Positions 1 to 8,141 of a DNA stretch of 64,000 nt are shown piece by piece. The DNA is taken from contig JBBRBX010000005.1 of the NCBI GenBank assembly GCA_038205395.1, positions 1 to 64,000 on the forward strand, in the 5' to 3' direction. The stretch is from Fredericiella sp038205395. Its GTDB lineage: Bacteria; Chloroflexota; Anaerolineae; Caldilineales; Caldilineaceae. Position 1 is the first letter of the stretch. Each line of letters starts with the position of its first letter. The position numbers and the translations under genes are program-made. The notes under the pieces are model-generated. The model was given only the letters and a program-made list of their open reading frames with translations. It searched no databases and was not told the origin of the DNA.

Positions 1-1
1 G

Positions 2-1258
2 CTCCAGCTGGCGGTGGCGGTGGACAGCGGCGGCGAGCTGCTGGGCGTGCGCGTGCCGCAGGGCAAGGTGCTCTACCTGGCGCTGGAGGACACCGAGTTC
101 CGCCTCTCCGACCGGCTCAAGAAGCAGACGCTGGGGCCGGATGGCCGCTGCACCCTGGACGTGGTGCGGCATGGCGACGCCGACTTCCACACCGAGTGGT
201 CGCCCTTCAACGAGCAGGGGCTGAGTGACCTGCGCAATGCCTTCGACAAAGGCTACAAGCTGGTGATCGTGGACACCCTCAGCCGCGCCGCCGGGCGGCT
301 GGACCAGATGGACCCGGTGGAGATGACGCGCCTGCTGGCGGTGCTGCAGCGGATGGCGGTGGACCACAAGGCGGCGCTGCTGCTGGTGGACCACCACCGC
401 AAGTCGGCCCGCTTTGCGCTCGACACCGACCCCATCGACGACATCCTGGGCAGCACGGCCAAGGGCGGCGTGGTGGACTGTGCGCTCGGTCTCTACCGGC
501 GGCACAACGAGGACGAGGCAACGCTCAAGCTGGTGGGCCGCGACTTCAGCGACCGCGAGCTGGCGCTGCAATGGGACGCCGCCCACTTCCGCTGGCAGAC
601 GAAGCCGGAAGCGAGCGGCAGGCAGGGCGCGGCAGCCGGCAGGCAGGGCGCGGCCGCGCACTTCACCCTGCGCGAGCAGGAGGCGGTCGACGCCGTGGCG
701 GCGTTGGGCTGCGCCAGCCTGGGCGAGCTGACGGTGCGGCTGGGGTTGAACAAGAGCAACCTCTACCACCGGCTGCAGAACCTGTGCGGGCGCGGCGCCT
801 TGCAGTGCGGGCAGGGGCCGCGCGGCTTCGTCTACAGCCTGCCCGACGACGCGCAGGAGCAGGCAGTTGCAGCGGTTGCAGCGGTTGTAAACGCTGCGGA
901 AATGGCAGCAGAGATGACCACTACAACGACAACCAGCGCAGAAACCGAAGTGGTTGCGGTTGCAGAAGTTGCGCCGGTTGCAGAAATTGCGCCGGTTGCA
1001 GAAGTTGCGCCGATTGTAAACGCTGCGGAAATCGCAGAAGCGACTACAACGACAACCAACGCAGAAGGGCTGGTTGCAGAGGTTGCAACGGTTGTAACGG
1101 TTGTAAACGCTGCGGAAATGGCGGCAGCGGCTACAACGACAACCGGCGGGCAAGCAGCGGCGCAGCCAGGCAAGCGCAAGCGGCGCGGTGGCAGATCGGC
1201 GGGTGGTGGCGGCGGGCGATCTTGTGGCAAGATAAGGGCGAAACGCAAAAGGAAATGA
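2..1258 (+). CDS. RepA-like AAA_25 family ATPase, C-terminal part (5' end outside window)
   Basis: The reading frame is open from the first bases of the window, so the gene starts upstream and its Walker A loop is not visible. What remains resembles RepA/RegA-type hexameric helicase ATPases: an ALEDTEFRLSDRL segment, a Walker B strand LVIVDTLS near residues 87-95, and a sensor-like LLLVDHHRKS strand. A winged-helix-like segment follows (about residues 220-280, AVDAVAALGCASLGELTVRL). The last ~130 residues are low complexity: Ala/Val-rich with three runs of Thr, ending in a basic RKRK tail, encoded by a degenerate DNA repeat (see repeat entry). Proteins of this family are common on plasmids, phages and integrated elements, so the window may start inside one. 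That is inference. Confidence 0.65.
   Translation, partial: LQLAVAVDSGGELLGVRVPQGKVLYLALEDTEFRLSDRLKKQTLGPDGRCTLDVVRHGDADFHTEWSPFNEQGLSDLRNAFDKGYKLVIVDTLSRAAGRLDQMDPVEMTRLLAVLQRMAVDHKAALLLVDHHRKSARFALDTDPIDDILGSTAKGGVVDCALGLYRRHNEDEATLKLVGRDFSDRELALQWDAAHFRWQTKPEASGRQGAAAGRQGAAAHFTLREQEAVDAVAALGCASLGELTVRLGLNKSNLYHRLQNLCGRGALQCGQGPRGFVYSLPDDAQEQAVAAVAAVVNAAEMAAEMTTTTTTSAETEVVAVAEVAPVAEIAPVAEVAPIVNAAEIAEATTTTTNAEGLVAEVATVVTVVNAAEMAAAATTTTGGQAAAQPGKRKRRGGRSAGGGGGRSCGKIRAKRKRK
862..1150 (+). repeat. Degenerate tandem repeat within the 3' end of the AAA ATPase gene
   Basis: The 19-base word TTGTAAACGCTGCGGAAAT occurs identically at 885-903, 1014-1032 and 1101-1119. Each copy is followed by a CTACAACGACAACC block and preceded by a variable number of 9-base CGGTTGCAG-like units. 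The first copy also forms an inverted repeat, GCAGCG with CGCTGC around an 8-base loop (879-898). In the gene frame this gives VNAAE and TTTTT repeats. In another frame it gives a Cys-rich CxxCxxC pattern. Confidence 0.8.
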
Positions 1259-1298
1259 GCGCCGCCTGCCGGCGCTCCCACACAAAGGAGCTATCACG

Positions 1299-1712
1299 AT
1301 GGCTGTCGAGCTTGATGCAGCGCTTGCCCAACGTTTGCAGACGGAACAAATTGCCTGGATCACCACCGTGCGGGCGGATGGGACGCCTGTGCCGACGCCG
1401 GTCTGGTTTTACTGGAACGGCGAAACCTTTTTGATCTACACGCAGCCGGAGTCGCACAAGCTGCGCAACCTGGCGCAGCATGACACGGTGACGCTCAACT
1501 TCAACACCGACTCCTACGGCGGCAGTGTGGCTGTCTTTACAGGCAAAGGCTATGTGGATGACCAGCCGGCCCCGGCGGTGGAATGGGAAGCCTATCTGGA
1601 AAAATATACCGAAGGCATCAAAATGCTAGGCATGAGCCATGAAGAGATGGCGCAGCGGTATTCGACCGTGCTGCGCGTGCGGCCAGAGCGCGTGCGCGCA
1701 ATGCCGCAGTAG
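1299..1712 (+). CDS. PPOX-class (pyridoxamine 5'-phosphate oxidase-like) flavin/F420-dependent oxidoreductase
   Basis: This 137-residue protein has the split-barrel FMN/F420-binding fold signature: AWITTVRADGTPVPTPVWFYW near residues 19-39, then YTQPESHKLRNLAQHDTVTL. The pattern and size fit the PPOX class of F420-dependent reductases (TIGR03667-like), which reduce small substrates with F420H2 or FMNH2. The substrate cannot be told from sequence. The start is supported by AAAGGAG 7 bases upstream of the ATG. It stands alone, 40 bases after the ATPase gene and convergent with the aldo/keto reductase. Confidence 0.8.
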   Translation: MAVELDAALAQRLQTEQIAWITTVRADGTPVPTPVWFYWNGETFLIYTQPESHKLRNLAQHDTVTLNFNTDSYGGSVAVFTGKGYVDDQPAPAVEWEAYLEKYTEGIKMLGMSHEEMAQRYSTVLRVRPERVRAMPQ

Positions 1713-1769
1713 CCGCGCGGCGGCGGGGTTGCAACCAGCCGCCGCGCAACAGAAAGGGAACCGGCGCGT

Positions 1770-2765
1770 CTACCAGGCGTAGGCTTCGGGCGCGGGCGCG
1801 CCGGTGCGCAGCGGGCGGCTGCGGCTGATGTCGAAGATGCCGTCCAGCCGCTGGAGCGTCTCCGCATCCAATTGCAGCGAGGCGGCCCGCTCCAGCCCAT
1901 CCAGATGATCCACGGTGCGCACGCCGACGATGGCGGAGGTGACAGCCGGCTGGTGCAGCGTCCAGGCGATGGCGACGACGGATTCGCTTTCGCCCAGTTC
2001 CCGGCAGAGGGCGGAGAAGTCGCGGAAGACGGCGCCGTCGCTGAGGCTCATGCCGTACTCGCTCTCCACCTGCTCGGTGCGCGAGCCGGCAGCCGATTGG
2101 CTCTTGCCTGTGAGCAGACCGCCGGCCAGCGGCATGTAGGGGATGACGCCGATGCCGAATTCTTGGGCGGCGGGCAGCACTTCCAGCTCCGGATAGCGGC
2201 AGAGCAGGTTGTACATGGACTGCTCGGAGACAATGCCGGTGCTGCCGCGCTTCCAGGCTGCGGCCTGATACTTGGCCAGCCCCCAGCCCGGGAAGTTGCT
2301 CGTGCCGACATAGAGAATGTCGCCCTTGAGCTGGAGCCGCTCAAAGCTTCCCCAGAATTCTTCCGGCGTGATGTGGCGGTCGATATGGTGCACCTGGTAG
2401 AGGTCGATGCGGTCGGTCTGCAGACGGCGCAGCGAATCGGCCACCTGCATGCGGATCTTGAAGTCGGAGATGCCGCCCTCTTCGTTCGGACCGGACTGGC
2501 CCATGCCGCCGTAGACCTTGGTCGCCAGCACAACCTGCTCGCGGCGGCGGTTGCCCTGCTGGAACCAGCGCCCGATGATCTCCTCCGAATGGCCGGAGGG
2601 GTCGCCGTAGACGTTGGCGGTGTCAAAGAACTGGATGCCCATTTCCAGCGCGCGGTCCATAATGGCGAAGGACTCTTCCTGGCTGGTGCGGCGGCCAAAC
2701 TGCATCGTGCCCAGGCAAACCTTGCTGACCTTGACATTAGAGCGGCCCAGATATGCGTATTCCAT
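1770..2765 (-). CDS. Aldo/keto reductase
   Basis: NAD(P)H-dependent reductase of carbonyl groups with the TIM-barrel AKR fold, 331 residues, normal family length. The catalytic tetrad is visible: Asp48 and Tyr53 in FFDTANVYG, Lys83 in ATKVYGG and His126 in YQVHHID. The pyridine-nucleotide end of the barrel (SAIVGVRTVDHLD) is present. It resembles the YajO/PdxI-like and Kvbeta-like AKR subgroup, but the physiological substrate is unknown. It is transcribed alone and divergently from the sugar-phosphate isomerase gene, with about 150 bases between their start codons. Confidence 0.88.
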   Translation of the reverse strand: MEYAYLGRSNVKVSKVCLGTMQFGRRTSQEESFAIMDRALEMGIQFFDTANVYGDPSGHSEEIIGRWFQQGNRRREQVVLATKVYGGMGQSGPNEEGGISDFKIRMQVADSLRRLQTDRIDLYQVHHIDRHITPEEFWGSFERLQLKGDILYVGTSNFPGWGLAKYQAAAWKRGSTGIVSEQSMYNLLCRYPELEVLPAAQEFGIGVIPYMPLAGGLLTGKSQSAAGSRTEQVESEYGMSLSDGAVFRDFSALCRELGESESVVAIAWTLHQPAVTSAIVGVRTVDHLDGLERAASLQLDAETLQRLDGIFDISRSRPLRTGAPAPEAYAW

Positions 2766-2916
2766 GCGCTGTTTCCTTTCGTTGCATGCAATAAATCAGT
2801 AAAAAGTAAATCAGTGGAAAGTAAATTGGATGAGGGGGCAAGCCCGATTATTATGCGAGGGGGAGAGACTTTGCGCAAAAAATCCGCGGTTGCAGCTTGA
2901 TAAGAGGAGGATTCCC

Positions 2917-3840
2917 ATGCAGCTTGGTTTTGTCAGTGCAATAGTGCCCGATCTGTCGCTGCCGGAGGTGGCGTCGCTGGCGGCGGCCTTGGGCTACGGC
3001 TGTGTAGAGTTGATGTGCTGGCCGCAGGGCAGGGCCGAGCGCCGTTACGCCGGTGTAACACATGTAGACGTGCTGGGACTGACGCAAGCGGATGTGCAGC
3101 AGATCAACGAGCTGATGGACGGCCACAAGATCGCCATCAGCGGGCTGGGCTATTACCCCAACCCGCTGGCTGCCGACGAAGGTGAGGCGCAGGTGGCCGT
3201 GGGCCATCTCAAGGCCGTCATCCGCGCGGCGGAACTGCTAGGGGTGGAGGTGGTCAACACCTTTATCGGCAGCGATCCCAGCAAGTCGCTGGAGGAAAAC
3301 TGGCCGCGCTTTCTGGCCACCTGGCAGCCGCTGGTCGCCTATGCCGAAGAGCATGGCGTCAAAATCGCCATCGAAAACTGCCCCATGCTCTTTACGCGCG
3401 ACGAATGGCCGGGGGGCAAGAACCTGGCGCGCAGCCCGGCAGTCTGGCGGCGCATGTTCGACGCCATCCCCTCCGTCAGCTTTGGCCTCAACTATGACCC
3501 CTCGCACCTGGTCTGGCAGCAGATGGATTATTTAGCGCCGCTGCGCGAGTTCAAAGATCGGCTCTTTCATGTACACGCCAAGGATGCGCGGCTGGATCGC
3601 CACAAGCTGGATGCGGTCGGTATTCTGGGCTATCCCAACGACTATCACACCCCTAAGCTGCCGGGGCTGGGGGATGTGAACTGGGGGCACTTTTTCTCGC
3701 TGTTGAGCGACAGCGGCTACCGCGGGCCGGTCTGTGTAGAGGTGGAGGATCGCGCCTTTGAAGGGGAATTGGCGCTGCGCAGGGCGGCGCTGGCGCAGAG
3801 CCACGCCTATTTGCGCCAGTACCTGACGCAAGACCTTTGA
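2917..3840 (+). CDS. Xylose-isomerase-like sugar phosphate isomerase/epimerase
   Basis: TIM-barrel protein of the AP_endonuc_2/IolE-like superfamily, 307 residues. Candidate metal ligands lie at the usual strand ends: Glu153 (IAIENCP), Asp194 and His197 (LNYDPSH), His218/His220 (LFHVHAKD) and Glu275 (VCVEVED). The start at 2917 is chosen because GAGGAGG lies 7 bases before it; the longer frame from 2830 has no such site. The next gene is deoC, which suggests a role in a sugar or nucleoside catabolic route. The exact reaction cannot be assigned. Confidence 0.82.
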   Translation: MQLGFVSAIVPDLSLPEVASLAAALGYGCVELMCWPQGRAERRYAGVTHVDVLGLTQADVQQINELMDGHKIAISGLGYYPNPLAADEGEAQVAVGHLKAVIRAAELLGVEVVNTFIGSDPSKSLEENWPRFLATWQPLVAYAEEHGVKIAIENCPMLFTRDEWPGGKNLARSPAVWRRMFDAIPSVSFGLNYDPSHLVWQQMDYLAPLREFKDRLFHVHAKDARLDRHKLDAVGILGYPNDYHTPKLPGLGDVNWGHFFSLLSDSGYRGPVCVEVEDRAFEGELALRRAALAQSHAYLRQYLTQDL

Positions 3841-3894
3841 TTGCTTTGCGCCGTTTGTGACAAAACCAAATCCGTAACTGCAAAGGAGAGTAGC

Positions 3895-4584
3895 ATGGAT
3901 GTAACCTACGCACAGGTGGCTAAGATGATCGACCACTCGCTGCTCAACCCGACCATCCCCGACCAGGAACTGGAAGCCGGGATCGCGCTGGCGCTGCACT
4001 ATGATGTGGCCAGCGTCTGCATCCTGCCCTATTCCCTCAAACGCTGCGCCGAACTGCTGGCAGGCTCCAACGTCAAGGCCAGCACGACTATCGGTTTTCC
4101 GCACGGCGGCCACTGCCGCAGCATCAAGCTGGCCGAGGCCGAGCAGGCGCTGCGTGATGGCGGCGAAGAGCTGGATATGGTCGTCAATATCAGCAAGGTG
4201 TTGAGCGGCGATTGGAATTATGTAGAGCAGGAGATTGCGGCGGTGACGAGCTTGACGCACGCGGCGGGGCAGAAGGTCAAGGTCATCTTTGAAAACTGCT
4301 ATCTCGACGACGCGCAGAAGATACGGCTGTGCACCATCTGCGGCGATGTGGGCGCGGATTGGGTCAAGACTTCGACCGGCTACGGCCCCAGCGGAGCCAC
4401 CGACGCCGACCTGATCCTGATGCGCCAACATGCGCCGGCGCATGTGCAGGTCAAGGCGGCCGGCGGCGTGCGCACGCTGGAGCGGCTGCTGGAAGTGCGG
4501 GCGCTGGGCGTCACGCGCTGCGGCGCCACGCGCACCGCAGCCATCCTGGACGAACTGAGCGTGCGCGCCGTCGCTTCGCTCTGA
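3895..4584 (+). CDS. deoC: Deoxyribose-phosphate aldolase
   Basis: Cleaves 2-deoxyribose 5-phosphate to glyceraldehyde 3-phosphate and acetaldehyde in deoxynucleoside salvage (class I aldolase, cytosol). The 229-residue sequence carries the Schiff-base lysine Lys158 in WVKTSTGYGPSGAT, the proton-relay Asp94 in ELDMVVNI and Lys187 in VKAAGGVRT, all at expected spacing. The start is set by AAAGGAGAG 5 bases upstream. It lies 54 bases after the sugar-phosphate isomerase gene and 18 bases before murI, so the three probably share a transcript. Confidence 0.95.
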   Translation: MDVTYAQVAKMIDHSLLNPTIPDQELEAGIALALHYDVASVCILPYSLKRCAELLAGSNVKASTTIGFPHGGHCRSIKLAEAEQALRDGGEELDMVVNISKVLSGDWNYVEQEIAAVTSLTHAAGQKVKVIFENCYLDDAQKIRLCTICGDVGADWVKTSTGYGPSGATDADLILMRQHAPAHVQVKAAGGVRTLERLLEVRALGVTRCGATRTAAILDELSVRAVASL

Positions 4585-4602
4585 CTTCGCTCTAACCTGG
4601 CT

Positions 4603-5436
4603 GTGGCGACCATCGGTATCTTTGATTCGGGGGTGGGCGGGCTGTCGGTGGCGGCGGCGATCCGCCAGCAGCTGCCGGGGGCCGATCTGCGCTATGTGGC
4701 GGATACGGCGCATGTGCCCTACGGCCCGCGCCCGCTGCTGGAGGTGCGTGGCTTTGCGGCGGCCATCGCGCACTTTCTGATCGAGCAGCCGGTGCAGGTG
4801 GTGGTGGTGGCATGCAACACAGCCTCGGCGGCGGCGCTTTATCCGCTGCGTGCGCGCTTTCCCGCCACCCCCTTTGTGGGGATGGAGCCGGCGGTCAAGC
4901 CGGCGGCGGAGCAGTCGCGCACGGGCCGGGTGGCGGTGCTGGCCACGCCGGCCACCTTCCAGGGCGCGCTCTTTGCCTCGGTGGTGGAACGCTTCGCCCA
5001 CGGCGTAGAGGTGATCCCGCAGATCTGCCCAGGGCTGGTCGAGCAGATCGAAGCGGGCGCGCTGGCGACCCCGCAGACCGAAGCCATGCTGCGCGGCTGG
5101 GTGGAGCCGCTGCTGGCGCGCGACATCGACGCCCTGGTGCTGGGCTGCACCCACTACCCCTTTGTGCGCCCGCTGCTGGAGACGATCTGCGGCCCGCGGG
5201 TGCGGGTGATCGATCCGTCGGCGGCAGTGGCGCGCCAGGTGGCGCGCGTGCTGGAGCCGGCAGGCGCGGGGGGCGCGCCTGGTGAAGCATGTGACAGCCG
5301 GATGGGGGAGAGCCGCTACTTTAGCAGCGGGCCGGCGGCGCACTTCTGCGCTGCACTGCAGCGGCTGGGCGCGCAGCCCGGTTCTGTACGCCGGGTGGTC
5401 TGGCGCGACGGGCGGCTGCTACAAAATGATGCCTAG
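4603..5436 (+). CDS. murI: Glutamate racemase
   Basis: Converts L- to D-glutamate for peptidoglycan. The sequence shows the two catalytic cysteines, Cys71 in VACNTASA and Cys182 in LGCTHYPF, plus the N-terminal IGIFDSGVGGLSV and DTAHVPYG substrate-site motifs. It has 277 residues with a GTG start, 18 bases after deoC. Its last 18 bases overlap the 3' end of menA on the opposite strand. Presence of MurI with LCP and M23-like proteins elsewhere in the window argues for a peptidoglycan-containing envelope, although many Chloroflexota are monoderm and poorly characterised. Confidence 0.94.
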   Translation: MATIGIFDSGVGGLSVAAAIRQQLPGADLRYVADTAHVPYGPRPLLEVRGFAAAIAHFLIEQPVQVVVVACNTASAAALYPLRARFPATPFVGMEPAVKPAAEQSRTGRVAVLATPATFQGALFASVVERFAHGVEVIPQICPGLVEQIEAGALATPQTEAMLRGWVEPLLARDIDALVLGCTHYPFVRPLLETICGPRVRVIDPSAAVARQVARVLEPAGAGGAPGEACDSRMGESRYFSSGPAAHFCAALQRLGAQPGSVRRVVWRDGRLLQNDA

Positions 5437-6321
5437 CGCAAAGAGTAGGCTGAAGATCAACCCCAGCCGTGCGGTGCCGGCGAGGGTGCGGTTGAGGGTG
5501 GGGCCGTCGGTGGCCTGCGCCACGCTGCGCGCCAGCGGCAAGGCCAGCGGCGCCGTCAGCCACGGCAGCAGCACCCAGGGGCCAAAGTCAAAGACAAGCC
5601 ACAGGACAGGCGGCACGGCAAAGGCCAGCGCCAGGCAGAGGGCATACTCGATGCGTGCGCCGCGCCGGCCCATGCGCACGGCCAGCGTGTGCTTGCCGGC
5701 GCGGCGGTCGGTTTCGATGTCGCGGTAGTTGTTGACGACCAGAATGGCCGTCACCAGCAGCCCGACCGGCACGGAAGCCACCACCACCGCCCCCGTCAGG
5801 CTGTGCGCCTGCACAAAATAGGTTCCGCAGACGGCGGCCACGCCAAAAAAGAGAAAGACGAACAGCTCGCCCAACCCATAATAGCCAAAGGGAAACGGCC
5901 CGCCGGTGTAGGCCAGCGCGGCCAGGATAGCGCTGACGCCGACGGCTAGAATCGGCCAGCCGCCCACCCAGACCAGATAAAGCCCCACCAGCACCGCCAG
6001 CGCAATCACGGCGATGATGCCCAGCCGCAGTTGGCTGGGCGGGATCAGCCCACTGGCCGTCACGCGCGTGGGGCCAAGCCGTTCGTGCGTGTCGGCCCCA
6101 CGGAAGAAGTCGGAGTAGTCGTTGGCAAAGTTGCTGAGGATCTGCAGCAGCAGCGCGCCCGCGCCCGCGGCCAGCGCCGGCAGCAGGGCAAAGGCGCCGG
6201 CAGCATAGGCCAGAGCCGCCCCCACCACCACGGGCGAGAGCGCCGCCGGCAGGGTCTTGGGCCGCGCCGCCAGAATCCAGGCCTGGCGGCGGCTGATGGG
6301 CGGTTTCTGCGCTGCGATCAT
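5419..6321 (-). CDS. menA: 1,4-dihydroxy-2-naphthoate polyprenyltransferase (UbiA superfamily)
   Basis: Membrane prenyltransferase attaching the polyprenyl tail to DHNA in menaquinone synthesis. Several membrane helices are evident. The first Asp-rich motif is NFANDYSDFFRGAD (residues 64-77) and the second is NNYRDIETDRRAGKHT, both typical of MenA rather than UbiA. Length 300 is normal. Its ATG overlaps the TGA of the upstream helical-repeat protein (ATGA), so translation is probably coupled. It converges on murI with an 18-base overlap. Confidence 0.93.
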   Translation of the reverse strand: MIAAQKPPISRRQAWILAARPKTLPAALSPVVVGAALAYAAGAFALLPALAAGAGALLLQILSNFANDYSDFFRGADTHERLGPTRVTASGLIPPSQLRLGIIAVIALAVLVGLYLVWVGGWPILAVGVSAILAALAYTGGPFPFGYYGLGELFVFLFFGVAAVCGTYFVQAHSLTGAVVVASVPVGLLVTAILVVNNYRDIETDRRAGKHTLAVRMGRRGARIEYALCLALAFAVPPVLWLVFDFGPWVLLPWLTAPLALPLARSVAQATDGPTLNRTLAGTARLGLIFSLLFALGIIL

Positions 6322-7322
6322 GGTTCTTCCCTTTGTCGGTTGCCGGTGGATTTGCCGGTGTTGGATGGATCGCTTGCTTTGCCTTGCAAGCGGCGGTGGA
6401 TGGCTACCGCCGCCTGGCGGAAGGAGGGCTGGTGGCTCAGCAGGTCAAAGGCTTCCGCCAGAATCTCCAGCTTGCTGCGGCTCTGGCTGCTCTGCGCCAG
6501 TTCCAGCAGATCCGCCAGCAGCGGCTCCTGGCCGGAGGCGATCATGCTCATAGCCATATAGCGGTAGACGTCGGCGTCGCGCGTCTCCAGCAGCCGGCGT
6601 CGCAGAAAGTCACGGCCATACGGGCCGCTGTGGTGATGGATCAACAGATGCACCAGCCCCAGTTGGAGCGGCAGCGGTGTGGCCGGCTCGCCAAAGCGCG
6701 CCAATACCGCCGGCAGCAGGCTCTGCGGCAGCGCCACCAACTGGCGCAGACATTCGGCGCCGACTTCGGCCACAGGCGCCGCCGGGCTGCTGAATACATA
6801 CGACCACAGCACCGTCAGCTCGTCCAGCGCACCCAGGACGCGCGCCGCCGTCAACGCCGGCTCGCCCGACATCGGCTGCACATAGGGGTCGACCAGCAGG
6901 CGGGGGGCATGAAAGCGCGCCTGCTCGTCGTCCACCTCGCTGAGCACGACCAGCGCCGACGCCCGCAGCAGCACGGCGTCTTCGGCAAAGTCGGGCGGCC
7001 AGAACTCATAGGTGGCGGCGGCTTCGGCCAGCAGATCGGCGTCGGCGCGCACGGCCAGCGGGCGCAGCGCTTCCAGCAGCGCGCGGCGGAAGTAGGCGCC
7101 CTGGTCGCGCACCCCCTTGTTGGCGGCATAGCGTGCGTAGAGGCGCAGGATCGGCTGGCGCGCCTGCGGGTCGGGGCGCGCCGCCAGCAGCGCCAGCGCC
7201 GCCTGCATCACATCTTTTCTCTGCTTGCCATCCAGCAGCGTGACGGCATAGGCGGCCTGCGCCGGAGGGTCGCCCGCCAGGTCATGCAGTTGTTCCAGCA
7301 GCGGTGACTTGGGACGCGCCAT
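6318..7322 (-). CDS. Helical (HEAT-like) repeat protein of unknown function
   Basis: No enzyme motif was recognised in this 334-residue protein. It is almost entirely predicted alpha-helical with Leu/Ala-rich paired helices (for example LRLYARYAANKGVRDQ, YFRRALLEALRPLA, RVLGALDELTVLWSYVF), as in HEAT/ARM-type scaffolds. The C-terminus is a short Ser/Thr/Arg-rich tail. ATG 7322 is preferred over the TTG one codon earlier; GGGGGGAG lies just upstream. It sits 12 bases after the rRNA methyltransferase gene and overlaps menA by 4 bases, so it is inside the tgt-menA operon. Confidence 0.55.
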   Translation of the reverse strand: MARPKSPLLEQLHDLAGDPPAQAAYAVTLLDGKQRKDVMQAALALLAARPDPQARQPILRLYARYAANKGVRDQGAYFRRALLEALRPLAVRADADLLAEAAATYEFWPPDFAEDAVLLRASALVVLSEVDDEQARFHAPRLLVDPYVQPMSGEPALTAARVLGALDELTVLWSYVFSSPAAPVAEVGAECLRQLVALPQSLLPAVLARFGEPATPLPLQLGLVHLLIHHHSGPYGRDFLRRRLLETRDADVYRYMAMSMIASGQEPLLADLLELAQSSQSRSKLEILAEAFDLLSHQPSFRQAAVAIHRRLQGKASDPSNTGKSTGNRQREEP

Positions 7323-7334
7323 CAATCTCCCCCC

Positions 7335-8141
7335 TCAGCGGCGAATGCGAAATACCAACTCGGTGGCAAAATAAAACGGTTCGACCTGCCAGCCGCGCCC
7401 CGCCACCAACTGGTCAAACTGAGCGGCATATTGCTGCGCCATCCCCTGTTTGCGCCCGCCCAGGCTGTGGACGGGGTAGGAGACGATCAGCACCGGCGCG
7501 TCGATGGCGTCGAGCAGGCGCGCCCCCAGTTCGCGCTCCACCTGCTGCAGACAGGGCAGCGCCTTGAGCAGCAGCGCCACATCCGCCGTCCGCGCCGGCG
7601 CGCCGGCCAGCAGGTCGCACTGCCAGGCTTCCCCACGCTGCCCGACGGCGGCAAACCAGCCGTTGATCAGCGCCACCTGGTCGGCGTAGATGTCACAGGC
7701 CCAGTAGACGGCCTCCGCGGCCAGCGGCATCCACGGCAGTGCCAGCGGATTCAGCCCGCAGGCCAGGTCGAGCAGGCTGCGCACGGGGGGCAGCCCGGCA
7801 AACAGTTGGCGGTAAAAGTCATCCAGGATGGGCAGCCGCTCGCGCGTGGAGGCATGGCGCGCCAGCAGCGTGCGGCAGAGCGGGCGCAGATCGGCCTCCT
7901 GTGCCTGCGCGTCCGCCAGCGCGGTCAGCCATTCGTCGCCGCGCAGGGTTTCTACCTGGTAGGCGGCGGCGATCTGGTGCAGCTTGTTCTTGACCGCTTT
8001 AGCCGCCTCTTTGGGGCGCGCACCGTTGGCCAGCTCGCGCGCCGCCAGGCTGCGCACCAGGGCGGGGGCAATGGCCGCATACTTGGCGCCGGCGCGCACG
8101 GTCGCCACAACCTGCTCCAGCGGCGGCAGCGGCTCGCTCAT
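7335..8141 (-). CDS. 16S rRNA (guanine-1405-N7)-methyltransferase homologue, Arm/Rmt/FmrO family
   Basis: A 268-residue protein matching the aminoglycoside-resistance m7G1405 methyltransferases over most of its length. It has the N-terminal helical ribosome-binding domain (KYAAIAPALVRSLAARE), LLARHASTRERLPILDDFY (residues 92-110), the SAM motif LLDLACGLNPLAL (123-135), CDIYADQ for the ribose and SYPVHSLGGRKQGMAQQYAA (221-240). These are the hallmarks of RmtB/ArmA proteins, recognised from family knowledge. The ATG overlaps the TGA of tgt (ATGA), indicating coupled translation. Whether it confers resistance or has a housekeeping role is not known from sequence. Confidence 0.85.
   Translation of the reverse strand: MSEPLPPLEQVVATVRAGAKYAAIAPALVRSLAARELANGARPKEAAKAVKNKLHQIAAAYQVETLRGDEWLTALADAQAQEADLRPLCRTLLARHASTRERLPILDDFYRQLFAGLPPVRSLLDLACGLNPLALPWMPLAAEAVYWACDIYADQVALINGWFAAVGQRGEAWQCDLLAGAPARTADVALLLKALPCLQQVERELGARLLDAIDAPVLIVSYPVHSLGGRKQGMAQQYAAQFDQLVAGRGWQVEPFYFATELVFRIRR

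Noticed and set aside
3532..5343. A 603-codon minus-strand frame across deoC and murI
   Set aside because: Both genes on the plus strand have full catalytic motifs; the minus frame has Arg/His-rich shadow composition.
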